DNA of 64,000 nucleotides. Source: Zavarzinia compransoris (GTDB lineage: Bacteria; Pseudomonadota; Alphaproteobacteria; Zavarziniales; Zavarziniaceae). The stretch is from the NCBI RefSeq assembly GCF_003173055.1, contig NZ_QGLF01000002.1, forward strand, positions 310,322 through 374,321, in the 5' to 3' direction. The notes below the pieces were generated by a model, which saw nothing but the letters and a program-made list of their open reading frames with translations, did no database searches and was not told the DNA's origin. The position numbers and the translations under genes were made by a program. Numbering within the stretch: position 1 is the stretch's first letter; every line of letters starts with the position of its first letter. This document shows, piece after piece, positions 37,737-46,525 of the stretch.

Positions 37737-38837
37737 ATGACCCCCTGGCCCGATCAGCGGCTGCTCGACCTTTTCGCCATCGACCTGCCGGTGATCCAGG
37801 CGCCCATGGCCGGGGCGACCACGCCGGCCATGGTGATCGCGGTCAGCGCCGCGGGCGGCCTCGGCTCCCTGCCCTCGGCGCAATATGCCCCGGCGGAATT
37901 GCGCGCCGCCCTCGACGAGATCCGCGCCGCGACCGCGCGCCCGATCAACGTGAATTTCTTCTGCCACCAGGCTCCCCGGCCCGATGCGGCGGCGGAGGCG
38001 CGCTGGCGCGCCCGCCTCGCCCCCTTCTACGCCGAGGCGGGGCTGGTGCCGCCGCCCGGCCCCGCGGGTGCGGCGCGGGCCCCCTTCGACGACGGTTTCG
38101 CCGCCGTGGTCGAGGAGTACCGGCCCGAGGTGGTGAGCTTTCACTTCGGCCTGCCGGCGGACGACCTGCTCGCCCGGGTGCGGCGGACCGGCGCCCGGAT
38201 CGTCTCCTCCGCCACCACGGTCGCCGAGGCGCGGGCACTGGCCGCCCGCGGCGTCGACGCGGTGATCGCCATGGGGGCGGAGGCCGGCGGCCACCGCGGT
38301 TCCTTCCTCGATCCCGACATGGCGACCCAGGCCGGGACCATGGCCCTGGTGCCCCAGGTGGCGGATGCGGTCGGCGTGCCGGTGATCGCCGCCGGCGGCA
38401 TCGCCGACGGCAGGGGCGTTGCCGCCGCCTTCATGCTGGGCGCCGCCGGCGTCCAGGTCGGTACCGCCTATCTGTTCACGCCGGAGGCGAAGCTGCCGCC
38501 CCTGCATCGCGCCGCCCTGGCCCGGGCCGGAGACGACAACACGGCCCTGACCAATCTCTTCACCGGGCGCCCGGCGCGGGGGGTGGTGAACCGGCTGATG
38601 CGCGAGCTCGGCCCGCTGTCCGCCGATGCCCCGGCCTTTCCGACCGCCGGCGCCGCGCTCGCCCCCTTGCGCCAGGCGGCCGAGGCGGCGGGGCGGGACG
38701 ATTTCACCAATCTCTGGTCCGGGCAGGCGGCGGCCCTGGCCCGGGCGACGACCTCGGCCGAGCTCACCCGGGCCCTGGCGGCGGGGGCGCTCGATTGTCT
38801 GCGGCGATCGCGGGGCGGAAGCCGTGCTATGCTTTAA
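37737..38837 (+). CDS. Nitronate monooxygenase-like FMN oxidoreductase
   Basis: 366 residues from the ATG at 37737; an earlier in-frame start adds 13 residues. The TIM barrel opens with LPVIQAPMAGATTPAMVIAVSAAGGLGSLPSAQYAP, then PINVNFFCH, SFHFGLP, the phosphate-binding MGAEAGGHRGSF, and VPVIAAGGIADGRGVAAAFMLGAAGVQVGTAYLF. These match the nitronate monooxygenase/FMN-dependent oxidoreductase family (2-nitropropane dioxygenase-like). Activity may be detoxification of propionate-3-nitronate, but the family is broad. The HQAPRPDA stretch after the third strand is seen in related alphaproteobacterial members. Confidence 0.88.
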   Translation: MTPWPDQRLLDLFAIDLPVIQAPMAGATTPAMVIAVSAAGGLGSLPSAQYAPAELRAALDEIRAATARPINVNFFCHQAPRPDAAAEARWRARLAPFYAEAGLVPPPGPAGAARAPFDDGFAAVVEEYRPEVVSFHFGLPADDLLARVRRTGARIVSSATTVAEARALAARGVDAVIAMGAEAGGHRGSFLDPDMATQAGTMALVPQVADAVGVPVIAAGGIADGRGVAAAFMLGAAGVQVGTAYLFTPEAKLPPLHRAALARAGDDNTALTNLFTGRPARGVVNRLMRELGPLSADAPAFPTAGAALAPLRQAAEAAGRDDFTNLWSGQAAALARATTSAELTRALAAGALDCLRRSRGGSRAML

Positions 38838-38867
38838 CTCGACTGATTCCAAGGGGTGAGGGGCGCC

Positions 38868-40343
38868 ATGCCCGAGCGCGGCCGGACGGCGCCCGCATTG
38901 TTCAGCGACAGACGGCCGGCGGCCTATGGCATTGCCCTGGCGGCGGTCGCGGTCGCCACCGGGCTGGTGCTGCTGCCGGCATCGCCGGTCGACGGGCCGG
39001 CGCTCTATCTCGTCTATGTCGCGGCGGTCCTGGCGGCGGCGGCCTATGGCGGCCTCTGGCCCGGGCTGCTGGCGACCGGCCTCGGTGCCCTGGCGGGGCC
39101 GCTGGCCGCCGGGGTGCCGGCCCCCCTGGGGGTGGCGGGCATGGCCGCGGGGGCGCTCTATCTCGCCCTCGGGGTCGCGATCTCCTTCGCCGGCGGCTGG
39201 TTCATGGGCGCCCGCCAGCGCGCGGCCGAGATCAGCGATCACCTGCGCTCGATCCTCGATACCGTGCCCGACGCCATGGTGGTGATCGACCGCCAGGGCG
39301 TCATGCGCTCGTTCAGCCTCGCCGCCGAGCGCCTGTTCGGCTGGACCGCGGCGGAAGCGGTGGGGCGCAACGTCAGCCTGCTCATGCCCGAACCCTACCG
39401 GCGCCACCACGACGGCTATCTCGACCGCTATGCCCGGACCGGCGAGCGGCGGATCATCGGCGTCGGCCGCGTCATCGTCGGCCAGCGGAAAGACGGCAGC
39501 ACCTTCCCGATGGAACTTCACGTCGGCGAGGCCAAGGGGGCGGAACCCTTCTTCACCGGCTTCGTGCGCGACCTGTCCGAGCGCCAGCAGGTGGAAGCGC
39601 GGCTGCAGGATCTCCAGGGCGAACTCGTCCATGTCTCGCGCCTGATGGCGGTGGGCGAGATGGCCTCCATGCTGGCCCATGAATTGAACCAGCCGCTGTC
39701 CGCCATCGCCAACCTGCTGACCGGCGCCCGCCGCCTTCAGGAACGCGGCCGGCCGGAAGACGAGCCGAAGATCCGCGAAGCCATGCAGAAGGCGGCGCAG
39801 CAGGCCCTGCGCGCCGGCGACATCATCCACCGCATGCGCAATTTCGTCTCGCGCGGGGACGGCGAGCGGGCGATCGAAAACCTGTCCAAAGTGGTCGAGG
39901 AGGCGGCGGCCCTCGCCCTCGTCGGGGCCAAGGAACGCCGGGTCGATGTCCGCTTCAACCTGGATCCGGGCGCCGACGGCGTGCTCGTCGACCGGGTGCA
40001 GATCCAGCAGGTGCTGCTGAACCTGATCCGCAACGCCATCGAGGCGATGCAGGATGCGCCCCAGCGCAGCCTGCTGATCGCGACCCTGCGCCGCGACGAC
40101 GGTTTCGCCCTGGTCAGCGTCGCCGACACCGGCAGCGGCATCGCCGACGAGGTGCGCGACCGCCTGTTCCAGCCCTTCATGACCACCAAGCCCCAGGGCA
40201 TGGGGGTGGGATTGTCGATTTCCCGCTCCATCGTCGATGCCCATGGCGGCCGCATCTGGGCCGAGGCCAACCCGGCCGGCGGCACGATCTTCCGCTTCAC
40301 CCTGCCACCGCTGCCGACGGAGGGATCCGCCGATGAGCCTTGA
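38868..40343 (+). CDS. fixL: Oxygen-sensing histidine kinase FixL
   Basis: 491 residues from the ATG at 38868, preferred to a GTG at 38856 because a purine-rich AAGGGGTGAGGGG lies just ahead. The N-terminal 115 residues hold about four membrane segments. The PAS domain (about 125-245) has [16 protein letters not shown], in which H181 aligns with the haem ligand of known FixL proteins, followed by [28 protein letters not shown] with the gating Arg. The kinase has H271 in [10 protein letters not shown], plus N, G1 and G2 boxes ([24 protein letters not shown]). It should phosphorylate FixJ at low oxygen. Confidence 0.92.
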   Translation: MPERGRTAPALFSDRRPAAYGIALAAVAVATGLVLLPASPVDGPALYLVYVAAVLAAAAYGGLWPGLLATGLGALAGPLAAGVPAPLGVAGMAAGALYLALGVAISFAGGWFMGARQRAAEISDHLRSILDTVPDAMVVIDRQGVMRSFSLAAERLFGWTAAEAVGRNVSLLMPEPYRRHHDGYLDRYARTGERRIIGVGRVIVGQRKDGSTFPMELHVGEAKGAEPFFTGFVRDLSERQQVEARLQDLQGELVHVSRLMAVGEMASMLAHELNQPLSAIANLLTGARRLQERGRPEDEPKIREAMQKAAQQALRAGDIIHRMRNFVSRGDGERAIENLSKVVEEAAALALVGAKERRVDVRFNLDPGADGVLVDRVQIQQVLLNLIRNAIEAMQDAPQRSLLIATLRRDDGFALVSVADTGSGIADEVRDRLFQPFMTTKPQGMGVGLSISRSIVDAHGGRIWAEANPAGGTIFRFTLPPLPTEGSADEP

Positions 40344-40935
40344 GATGCCGGTCCATCTCATCGATGACGACGAAAGCGCCCGCGACAGCCTCGCTTTCAT
40401 GCTCGAAGCCTCGGATATCAAGGTCGCGACCTATGCGTCGGCCGGGGCCTTTCTCGAGGCGCTGCCGGGGCTGGAGCCCGGCTGCATCGTCACCGACGTC
40501 CGCATGCCCGAGATCAGCGGGATCGAACTCGTCCACCGCCTGAATGCGGCCAGGGTGGCGCTGCCGGTCATCGTCATCACCGGGCATGGCGATATACCCC
40601 TGGCGATCGAGGCGATGCGCGCCGGCGTCGTCGACTTCATCGAGAAACCCTTCTCGGAGGAGCGGATCCTGGAAGCCCTGGCCCTGGCGCGCGGGAAATT
40701 CGCGGCCTTGCCGGCGGACGACGCGGGCGCCGAAATCCAGGACCGGCTGGCCAGCCTGTCCGAGCGCGAGCGCGAAGTGCTGGACGGCGTCGTCGCCGGC
40801 CACCCGAACAAGATCATCGCCCGCGATCTGGGCATCAGCCCGCGCACGGTCGAAATCTATCGCGCCAAGGTGATGATCAAGATGCAGGCGGACAATCTGG
40901 CCGCCCTGGTGCGCATGGTGCTGTCGGTGAAATGA
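40333..40935 (+). CDS. fixJ: Two-component response regulator FixJ
   Basis: 200 residues from the ATG at 40333, overlapping the end of fixL by 11 bases. The receiver domain has LIDDDES, the phospho-acceptor D55 in [25 protein letters not shown] and K105 in DFIEKPF. The LuxR/FixJ-type helix-turn-helix follows ([43 protein letters not shown]). FixJ activates fixK and low-oxygen respiration genes in relatives. No fixK, nif or fixNOQP gene is present in this window, so its targets must be elsewhere. Confidence 0.95.
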   Translation: MSLEMPVHLIDDDESARDSLAFMLEASDIKVATYASAGAFLEALPGLEPGCIVTDVRMPEISGIELVHRLNAARVALPVIVITGHGDIPLAIEAMRAGVVDFIEKPFSEERILEALALARGKFAALPADDAGAEIQDRLASLSEREREVLDGVVAGHPNKIIARDLGISPRTVEIYRAKVMIKMQADNLAALVRMVLSVK

Positions 40936-40941
40936 CCCGCG

Positions 40942-42459
40942 TCAGGCGGTGATCGACAGGCTGCCGCCGGTCGCCGGTCGCTGCTCGCTGCCGATGCCGA
41001 GGCTGCCGAGCGGATTGTCCTGCACCTGGAAGCCCAGGGTGCCGGCAAGGCCCGCCTCGGCCAGCACCGACTGGTAGCGGGCGATCAGGGTCTGGCGCAG
41101 GTCGAGGTCCAGGGGGCTGCGGCTGCGCAGGATGGTGTCGACCCGGCCGGGCTGGGCGAAGCCGTCGATCTGCAAGGCGCCCAGCTGGCTGAGGCTGACC
41201 TCGACCAGGAAGCGGGTGTTGCCGCCCTGGCCGCCCCGGCGCTGCGCCTCCCTGTCCTCGGGGCCGGCCTTGTCCTCGGGCGGGGGCTGGCGGTGGACGT
41301 AGAGCGTGATCGGCACGATGTCGCGCCCGTCGAAAAAGGGCAGGGGCACGGCGCGCCAGCCCTGGGGCGAGGTTTCGCCCGTCGCCCGCCCCAGGTCGGC
41401 GAATTCGGCGCTGGCGCGCAGCAGGGGGGCTGGGCCTTCCGCGGCCAGGGCCTTTTCCCGCTCGGGCCCGATCAGGCGGCGGAAATCCTTGAAGCGGAGT
41501 GCCGCCCCCAGCAGGGCGACGGCCAGCGTCTGGCCCCCCGGCTGGGCAAGGCCGGGCAGCAGGCGGGCCAGGCTGAGGTCCGGGGCGGCATCGGTGCCGG
41601 GGCCGAGCAGGGCCTCGGTCGCGGCGATGGCAAGGCGGCCGGTGGCGAACTGGCGGATGGCGGGCGGGGCGCCGGCCAGGCTGGGCAGGGCCGCGGGGCC
41701 GGCCGCCGGCCGCTCGGGCAGCGGGCCCAGGGGCCGGCGGCTGGCCACATCCAGGAGCAGGCGGGTGCCGGTGGCGATGCCGGCCGGGGCATCTTCGAGG
41801 TTGATGGTGCTGCCGTCGGCGCCGCTCAGGGTCAGGGCCACGGTGCCGTCCGGCTGGGGGCGCCGGGCGATCACGGTCGCGGCCAGGACATCCGGCCCCG
41901 CCGGCCCGGCAACCCCGAGGCGGAGCGCCAGCGACATCCGCCGCTGCCCGTCCGCCGCGACCTGGACCGCCTGATAGAGCGGGCGGGACAGGGCCTCCGC
42001 CTCCGGCGCCGGGCTGTCTGCCGCGCCCAGGAACTGCAGGTCGAAGGAGCGGGTGATGTTGCGCGCCGGCCCGCCGCGCAGCAGCACGGACAGAAGCTCG
42101 CCCGAGCCGATCACCTCGATCGACAGCGGCGTGCCCGGCGGCGGCAGGGCGGCGCGGGGATTGGTGACGGCGAACAGGCCGGCGCTGGTGACCAAGGTCG
42201 GCCGGCCTTCGCCGTCCGGGCCGCCGACCAGGGTTTCCAGCACCTGGCCGGGATCGAGGCGAAGCAATTCGGCCGCCAGCCGGACCGAGGGCGCGGCAGC
42301 CGCGCCGGCGGGAAGGGCGGGCGATCCCGCGGCCCCGGCACCGATCCCGCCTTGCCCGTGCTGGCCGGGCAGGCCGGATTGGGGCGGCTGCCGGGCATTG
42401 TCGGTCGAGGGACCGAGCCGGGGCGCCGCCAGGGGGCCGGAGACGGGATCGGCCGGCAT
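40942..42459 (-). CDS. FliK-like hook-length control candidate
   Basis: 505 residues, very rich in Ala, Pro, Gly and Leu. The N-terminal 60 residues are low-complexity. A middle segment (VRLAAELLRLDPGQVLETLVGG, TPLSIEVIGSGELLSVLLRG) and a compact C-terminal domain (TRFLVEVSLSQLGALQIDGFAQPGRVDTIL, LRQTLIARYQSVLAEAGLAGTLGFQVQD) recall the FliK C-terminal domain, which switches the export apparatus from rod/hook to filament substrates. It sits one base after flhG at the end of the flagellar operon. The call is from context and domain shape, not a decisive motif. Confidence 0.5.
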   Translation of the reverse strand: MPADPVSGPLAAPRLGPSTDNARQPPQSGLPGQHGQGGIGAGAAGSPALPAGAAAAPSVRLAAELLRLDPGQVLETLVGGPDGEGRPTLVTSAGLFAVTNPRAALPPPGTPLSIEVIGSGELLSVLLRGGPARNITRSFDLQFLGAADSPAPEAEALSRPLYQAVQVAADGQRRMSLALRLGVAGPAGPDVLAATVIARRPQPDGTVALTLSGADGSTINLEDAPAGIATGTRLLLDVASRRPLGPLPERPAAGPAALPSLAGAPPAIRQFATGRLAIAATEALLGPGTDAAPDLSLARLLPGLAQPGGQTLAVALLGAALRFKDFRRLIGPEREKALAAEGPAPLLRASAEFADLGRATGETSPQGWRAVPLPFFDGRDIVPITLYVHRQPPPEDKAGPEDREAQRRGGQGGNTRFLVEVSLSQLGALQIDGFAQPGRVDTILRSRSPLDLDLRQTLIARYQSVLAEAGLAGTLGFQVQDNPLGSLGIGSEQRPATGGSLSITA

Positions 42460-42460
42460 C

Positions 42461-43276
42461 TCAGGAACTGGGCTTCAGCAGGCTGGCCGCCAGGGCTTCG
42501 ACATCGCCGGCGGCATCGGCATGGGGGTGGCGCACCAGGAACGGGGTCTGGTAGCGGATGGCGTCCTTCACCTTGTTGTCGCGGCGGATGATGCCGGCGA
42601 GCGGGGGCGAGAATTTGAGGAAACTCTCGCAGGCGCGTTTCAGCGTCGCATAGGTGCGCTCGCCCTCGGCCTTGGACGAGGCCATGTTGACCACGACCTG
42701 AAGGTCGGGGCGCGGCACCAGCCGGCCGGCGACCTTGATGAAGGCATAGGCATCGGTCAGCGAGGTCGGCTCGTCGGTCGCGACCACCAGCACCCGGCCG
42801 CCGGTGGAGGCCAGGATGAGCTGGGTCGAATCGATGCCGGCGCCGATATCGACGATCACCTGGTCATAGCGCGGCGAAAGCTCGATCACGCCCTGGCGCA
42901 GCGCCGAAACCTCCTGCCGGGTGAGGGAGGAGAGGGCGCCCGAGCCCGACTTGCCGGCGACGACGTCGAAGCCCGTGGCCCCGACATGGGTGACCGCCGC
43001 GCCCAGATCGGTGCCCGAGGCGATGACGCCGCCGAGATCCTGTTCCGGCATCAGGCCCAGTTGAATGTCGACATTGGCAAGGCCGAGGTCGCCGTCGAAC
43101 AGCAGCACGCGCTTGCCCGCCTTCGCCATGGCATGGGCGAGGGTGATGGCCAGCCAGGTCTTGCCGACGCCGCCCTTGCCCGAGGCGATGGCCGTGATGC
43201 GCCGGGGGTCGGGGCGGCGCTGGCTCTGCGCCGCGCCGAAGCCGGGGTTCAGGGCCACGATGGACTCGGTACTCAT
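42461..43276 (-). CDS. flhG: Flagellar number regulator FlhG (MinD-like ATPase)
   Basis: 271 residues. The deviant Walker A GKGGVGKTWLAITLAH is typical of MinD/ParA-type ATPases; note Trp after the Thr. Other parts: LLFDGDLGLANVDIQLGL, YDQVIVDIGAGID, VVATDEPTSLTDAYAFIK and VVNMASSKAEGERTY. FlhG acts with FlhF to limit and place polar flagella. The start overlaps the flhF stop by four bases. The membrane-targeting helix expected at the C-terminus is not obvious beyond EALAASLLKP. Confidence 0.93.
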   Translation of the reverse strand: MSTESIVALNPGFGAAQSQRRPDPRRITAIASGKGGVGKTWLAITLAHAMAKAGKRVLLFDGDLGLANVDIQLGLMPEQDLGGVIASGTDLGAAVTHVGATGFDVVAGKSGSGALSSLTRQEVSALRQGVIELSPRYDQVIVDIGAGIDSTQLILASTGGRVLVVATDEPTSLTDAYAFIKVAGRLVPRPDLQVVVNMASSKAEGERTYATLKRACESFLKFSPPLAGIIRRDNKVKDAIRYQTPFLVRHPHADAAGDVEALAASLLKPSS

Positions 43277-44382
43277 TGGGCGGCCTCCTCGTAGGTCGGG
43301 TCGGCTTCGATGTGGTCGTAATCCTGCATGATCAGGCGGGCCAGTTCGGCGGCATCCAGGGGCCGCAGGCCCTGGCCGACGAAGGGGCTGGCGCTGACCT
43401 CGGCCAGCGCGAGGCCGCCGGCCTCGGCCGCCGCGATCAGGCTGCCCAGGCGGCGGGTGGCGTCCAGCCGGGTGACGATGAAACGCCGGGCGCCCAGGCG
43501 GGAAAAGGCGCGGGCGGTATCCATGGCGTCATGGGCGTCGATGCCGGCGGCAAGCACGACCACCGGCTCGACATCGGCGGCGGCCAGCAGGCGGGTGAGT
43601 TGCACCATGTCACTCTCGTCGAAGGGGTTGACGCCGGCGGTGTCGATCACGGCGCGGCGGCTGCGCGGGCCGCCGTGCTCGCTCTTCGCCAGTTCGGCGG
43701 GGTTGGCGGCCAGGCCGAGCGGCTGGTTCATGGCCCGGAGATAGGCTTCGAGCTGGGCCGTGGCGCCGGCCTTCAGCGTATCCGTGGTGACGACGCGCAG
43801 CGGCGTGCCGGCGGCGGCGGCGCGGGCCGCGATCTTCGCCGTCGCCACCGTCTTGCCGACGCCGGGCGTGCCGACCAGCATGATCGACCGCTGCGGCTGA
43901 TCGGCCAGCGGGGCGAAGCGCATCATGGCCGACAGGGCATGGGCGAGGGCGTCCGACGGGCTGGCGCCGTCGAAGGCGGCGGCGGCCTTGACCAGCCGGT
44001 CGCTCTGGCGTTTCGGCGTGCGGTGGAAATCGAGGGCGCGGCGGATCTGGCGCGAGAAGGCGTCGCGGGCGCGGGCCTCCGCCGGGGGCGTGCGCGCCGG
44101 CTCGTTGATCTGGGCCAGGCGGGCGGCGAGCAGGGCCTCGATCGGGTCGTCGGCCAGCAGGCGGCCGGCGAAGGGATCGGGGCGGCGGTCGATGGCGTCG
44201 CGCCGGTCGGGCACGGGCGGCGGGTTTTCCGGGGCGGGGGCGGCCTCGATCGCGGCCACCACCTCGACCATGCCGCGGGCGGCCCGGCGCGACGACACGA
44301 TGATGGCATCGGGCCCCAGCGCCTTGCGGATTTCCGCCATGGCCTCCGCCATCGAGGCGGCATGGAAGGTGCGCAGCCGCAC
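43273..44382 (-). CDS. flhF: Flagellar SRP-like GTPase FlhF
   Basis: 369 residues, shorter than FlhF of gamma-proteobacteria. The start MRLRTFHAASMAEAMAEIRKALGPDAIIVSSR is the FlhF B-domain. The GTPase domain has MLVGTPGVGKTVATAKIAA, VVTTDTLKAGATAQLEAYLRAMNQPLGLA, AVIDTAGVNPFD and the closing loop FIVTRLDATRRLGSLI. FlhF recruits the flagellar basal body to the cell pole. It lies 15 bases after flhA and overlaps flhG. Confidence 0.94.
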   Translation of the reverse strand: MRLRTFHAASMAEAMAEIRKALGPDAIIVSSRRAARGMVEVVAAIEAAPAPENPPPVPDRRDAIDRRPDPFAGRLLADDPIEALLAARLAQINEPARTPPAEARARDAFSRQIRRALDFHRTPKRQSDRLVKAAAAFDGASPSDALAHALSAMMRFAPLADQPQRSIMLVGTPGVGKTVATAKIAARAAAAGTPLRVVTTDTLKAGATAQLEAYLRAMNQPLGLAANPAELAKSEHGGPRSRRAVIDTAGVNPFDESDMVQLTRLLAAADVEPVVVLAAGIDAHDAMDTARAFSRLGARRFIVTRLDATRRLGSLIAAAEAGGLALAEVSASPFVGQGLRPLDAAELARLIMQDYDHIEADPTYEEAAQ

Positions 44383-44397
44383 GTCTCACTCTCCCCG

Positions 44398-46506
44398 TCA
44401 GATCTGGCCCAGCGTGCGGATGCGCGCACGGGGGTGGATCTCATTCTGCGACATGACGACCGTCTGCGGCCGGAACCGTTCGATGATCGAGCGGACATAG
44501 GGCCTGATCGCCGGGCTGGTCAGCAGCACCGGCAGTTCGCCGTCGGCGCCGATCCGGTCGAAGGCCTGTTTCACCGCCTGGATGAATTGCTGCAAGCGGC
44601 TGGGCGCCAGCGTCAGCTGCTTTTCCTCGCCCGGGCCGATCAGGGCCTCCGCGAAGGCCTGTTCCCAGTCGGGCGACAGCGGCAGCAGCGGAATATAGCC
44701 CCCGGCGCCGGTATTCGAGAAGGAGATCTGGCGCGCCAGCCGGCTGCGCACATGCTCGGTGATGATCATGACGTTCTGGCTGTAACCGACCGCTTCGCCG
44801 ATGCCCTCCAGGATGGTCGGCAGGTCGCGGATCGAGATCCGTTCCGAGAGCAGCTGTTGCAGCACGCGCTGGACGCCGGCCAGGGTGAAGCGGCTGGGGA
44901 TCAGGTCGGCCACCAGTTTCTGCTGCGGCTTCGGCAATTCGTCCAGGAGCTTCTGGGTCTCGGCATAGGACAGCAGTTCCGCCATGTTGTCCTTCACCAT
45001 CTCGGTCAGATGGGTGCTGATCACGGTGGCGGGATCGACCACGGTCAGGCCGCGGAACTGGGCTTCCTCACGCAAGGACGGGTCGATCCAGGTCGCCGCC
45101 AGGCCGAAGGTGGGTTCGACCGTGGGTTCGCCCGGCAGGCTGACCGCATCGCCCCGGGGGTCCATGGCCAGCAGCATGTGCGGGCGGATGTCGCCCTTGC
45201 CGGCCTCCATCTCCTTCAGGCGCAGGACATAGGTATTGGGCGGCAGCGAGACATTGTCGAGAATGCGCACCGAGGGCATGACGAAGCCCATCTCGGCCGC
45301 GATCTGCCGGCGCAGCGCCTTGATCTGGTCGGTGATGCGGGTGCCCGTCGCGTCGTTGATCAGCGGGATCAGGCCGTAGCCGAGTTCGAGGCGGATGCTG
45401 TCGATGGCCAGCGCGGCCGAGATCGGTTCCTCCGCCGGCACGGCGCGGCGCTGCTCGGCTTCGGTGCGGGCAGTCGCGGCTTCGGCGTCGCCGGTCTGCT
45501 TGCGCTCGATCCGATAGGCGGCATAGCCGGCGCCGGCGGCCAGGATCAGGAACGGCGGCGCCGGCATGCCCGGCAGCAGGGCGAGCACGAAGGCCAGCGC
45601 CGAGGCCATGCCCATGGCCCGGGCGGAACCGCCCAGCTGGCCGAAGAAGGCTTTGTCGGCGGTGCCGCGCGTGCCGCCCTTGGTCACCATCAGGCCGGCG
45701 GCGGTCGAGACGATCAGGGCCGGGAACTGCGAGACCAGGCCGTCGCCGACGGTCAGGGTCGAATAGGTGCGCATGGCGTCGCCGGCCGACATGCCTTCCT
45801 GCATGGTGCCGATGATGATGCCGCCGATCAGGTTGATCGCGGTGATCAGCAGGCCGGCGATGGCGTCGCCGCGGACGAATTTGGCGGCACCGTCCATGGC
45901 GCCGAAGAAGGTCGATTCCTGTTCCAGCTCGCTGCGCCGCTTGCGCGCCTCGTCCTCGGTCAGCAGGCCGGCGGAAAGGTCGGCGTCGATCGCCATCTGC
46001 TTGCCGGGCATGGCGTCCAGGGTGAAACGCGCCGCGACCTCGGCGATGCGGCCCGAGCCCTTGGTGATGACGACGAAGTTCACGATCACCAGGATGGCGA
46101 AGACGATGATGCCGATCAGGAAGTTGCCGCCCATGATGAGGTCGCCGAAAGCGGCGATGACATCGCCCGCGGCATGCGTCCCCTCGTGGCCGAATTCGAG
46201 GATCAGCCGGGTCGAGGCAAGGTTCAGCGCCAGCCGCAGCATGGTGGCGATCAGGAGAACGGTCGGGAAGGCGCTGAAGTCGAGCGGTTTCTCGATGAAC
46301 AGGGACGTCATCAGGATCAGCACGGACAGCGTGATCGACAGCGCCAGCGAAATGTCCAGCAGCCAGCCGGGCATCGGGAAGATCAGCACCGTCAGGATGA
46401 TGATGACGCCCATCGCCAGCAGCACGTCGCCGCTGCGCAGCGCCGCCTGCAAGCGCCCGAGCAGGGCGCCGGCGTCGAAGCCGTTGGACTTGGTGCCGTC
46501 GCTCAT
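44398..46506 (-). CDS. flhA: Flagellar export apparatus protein FlhA
   Basis: 702 residues. The N-terminal half holds about eight membrane helices with the FHIPEP-type core: LDFSAFPTVLLIATMLRLALNLASTRLIL, VVITKGSGRIAEVAARFTLDAMPGKQMAIDADL, and EQESTFFGAMDGAAKFVRGDAIAGL. The C-terminal cytoplasmic domain (about 340-702) binds export chaperones. The protein is the ion-using core of the flagellar type III secretion gate. It lies between flbD and flhF in the same leftward operon. Confidence 0.96.
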   Translation of the reverse strand: MSDGTKSNGFDAGALLGRLQAALRSGDVLLAMGVIIILTVLIFPMPGWLLDISLALSITLSVLILMTSLFIEKPLDFSAFPTVLLIATMLRLALNLASTRLILEFGHEGTHAAGDVIAAFGDLIMGGNFLIGIIVFAILVIVNFVVITKGSGRIAEVAARFTLDAMPGKQMAIDADLSAGLLTEDEARKRRSELEQESTFFGAMDGAAKFVRGDAIAGLLITAINLIGGIIIGTMQEGMSAGDAMRTYSTLTVGDGLVSQFPALIVSTAAGLMVTKGGTRGTADKAFFGQLGGSARAMGMASALAFVLALLPGMPAPPFLILAAGAGYAAYRIERKQTGDAEAATARTEAEQRRAVPAEEPISAALAIDSIRLELGYGLIPLINDATGTRITDQIKALRRQIAAEMGFVMPSVRILDNVSLPPNTYVLRLKEMEAGKGDIRPHMLLAMDPRGDAVSLPGEPTVEPTFGLAATWIDPSLREEAQFRGLTVVDPATVISTHLTEMVKDNMAELLSYAETQKLLDELPKPQQKLVADLIPSRFTLAGVQRVLQQLLSERISIRDLPTILEGIGEAVGYSQNVMIITEHVRSRLARQISFSNTGAGGYIPLLPLSPDWEQAFAEALIGPGEEKQLTLAPSRLQQFIQAVKQAFDRIGADGELPVLLTSPAIRPYVRSIIERFRPQTVVMSQNEIHPRARIRTLGQI

Positions 46507-46525
46507 GTCTTGCCCGCCCGTGCCG

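Noticed and set aside
37461-40421. A 986-residue minus-strand open frame opposite the nitronate monooxygenase-like gene and fixL
   Set aside because: Shadow of real genes; composition is Arg/Gly/His-rich and it has no credible start.
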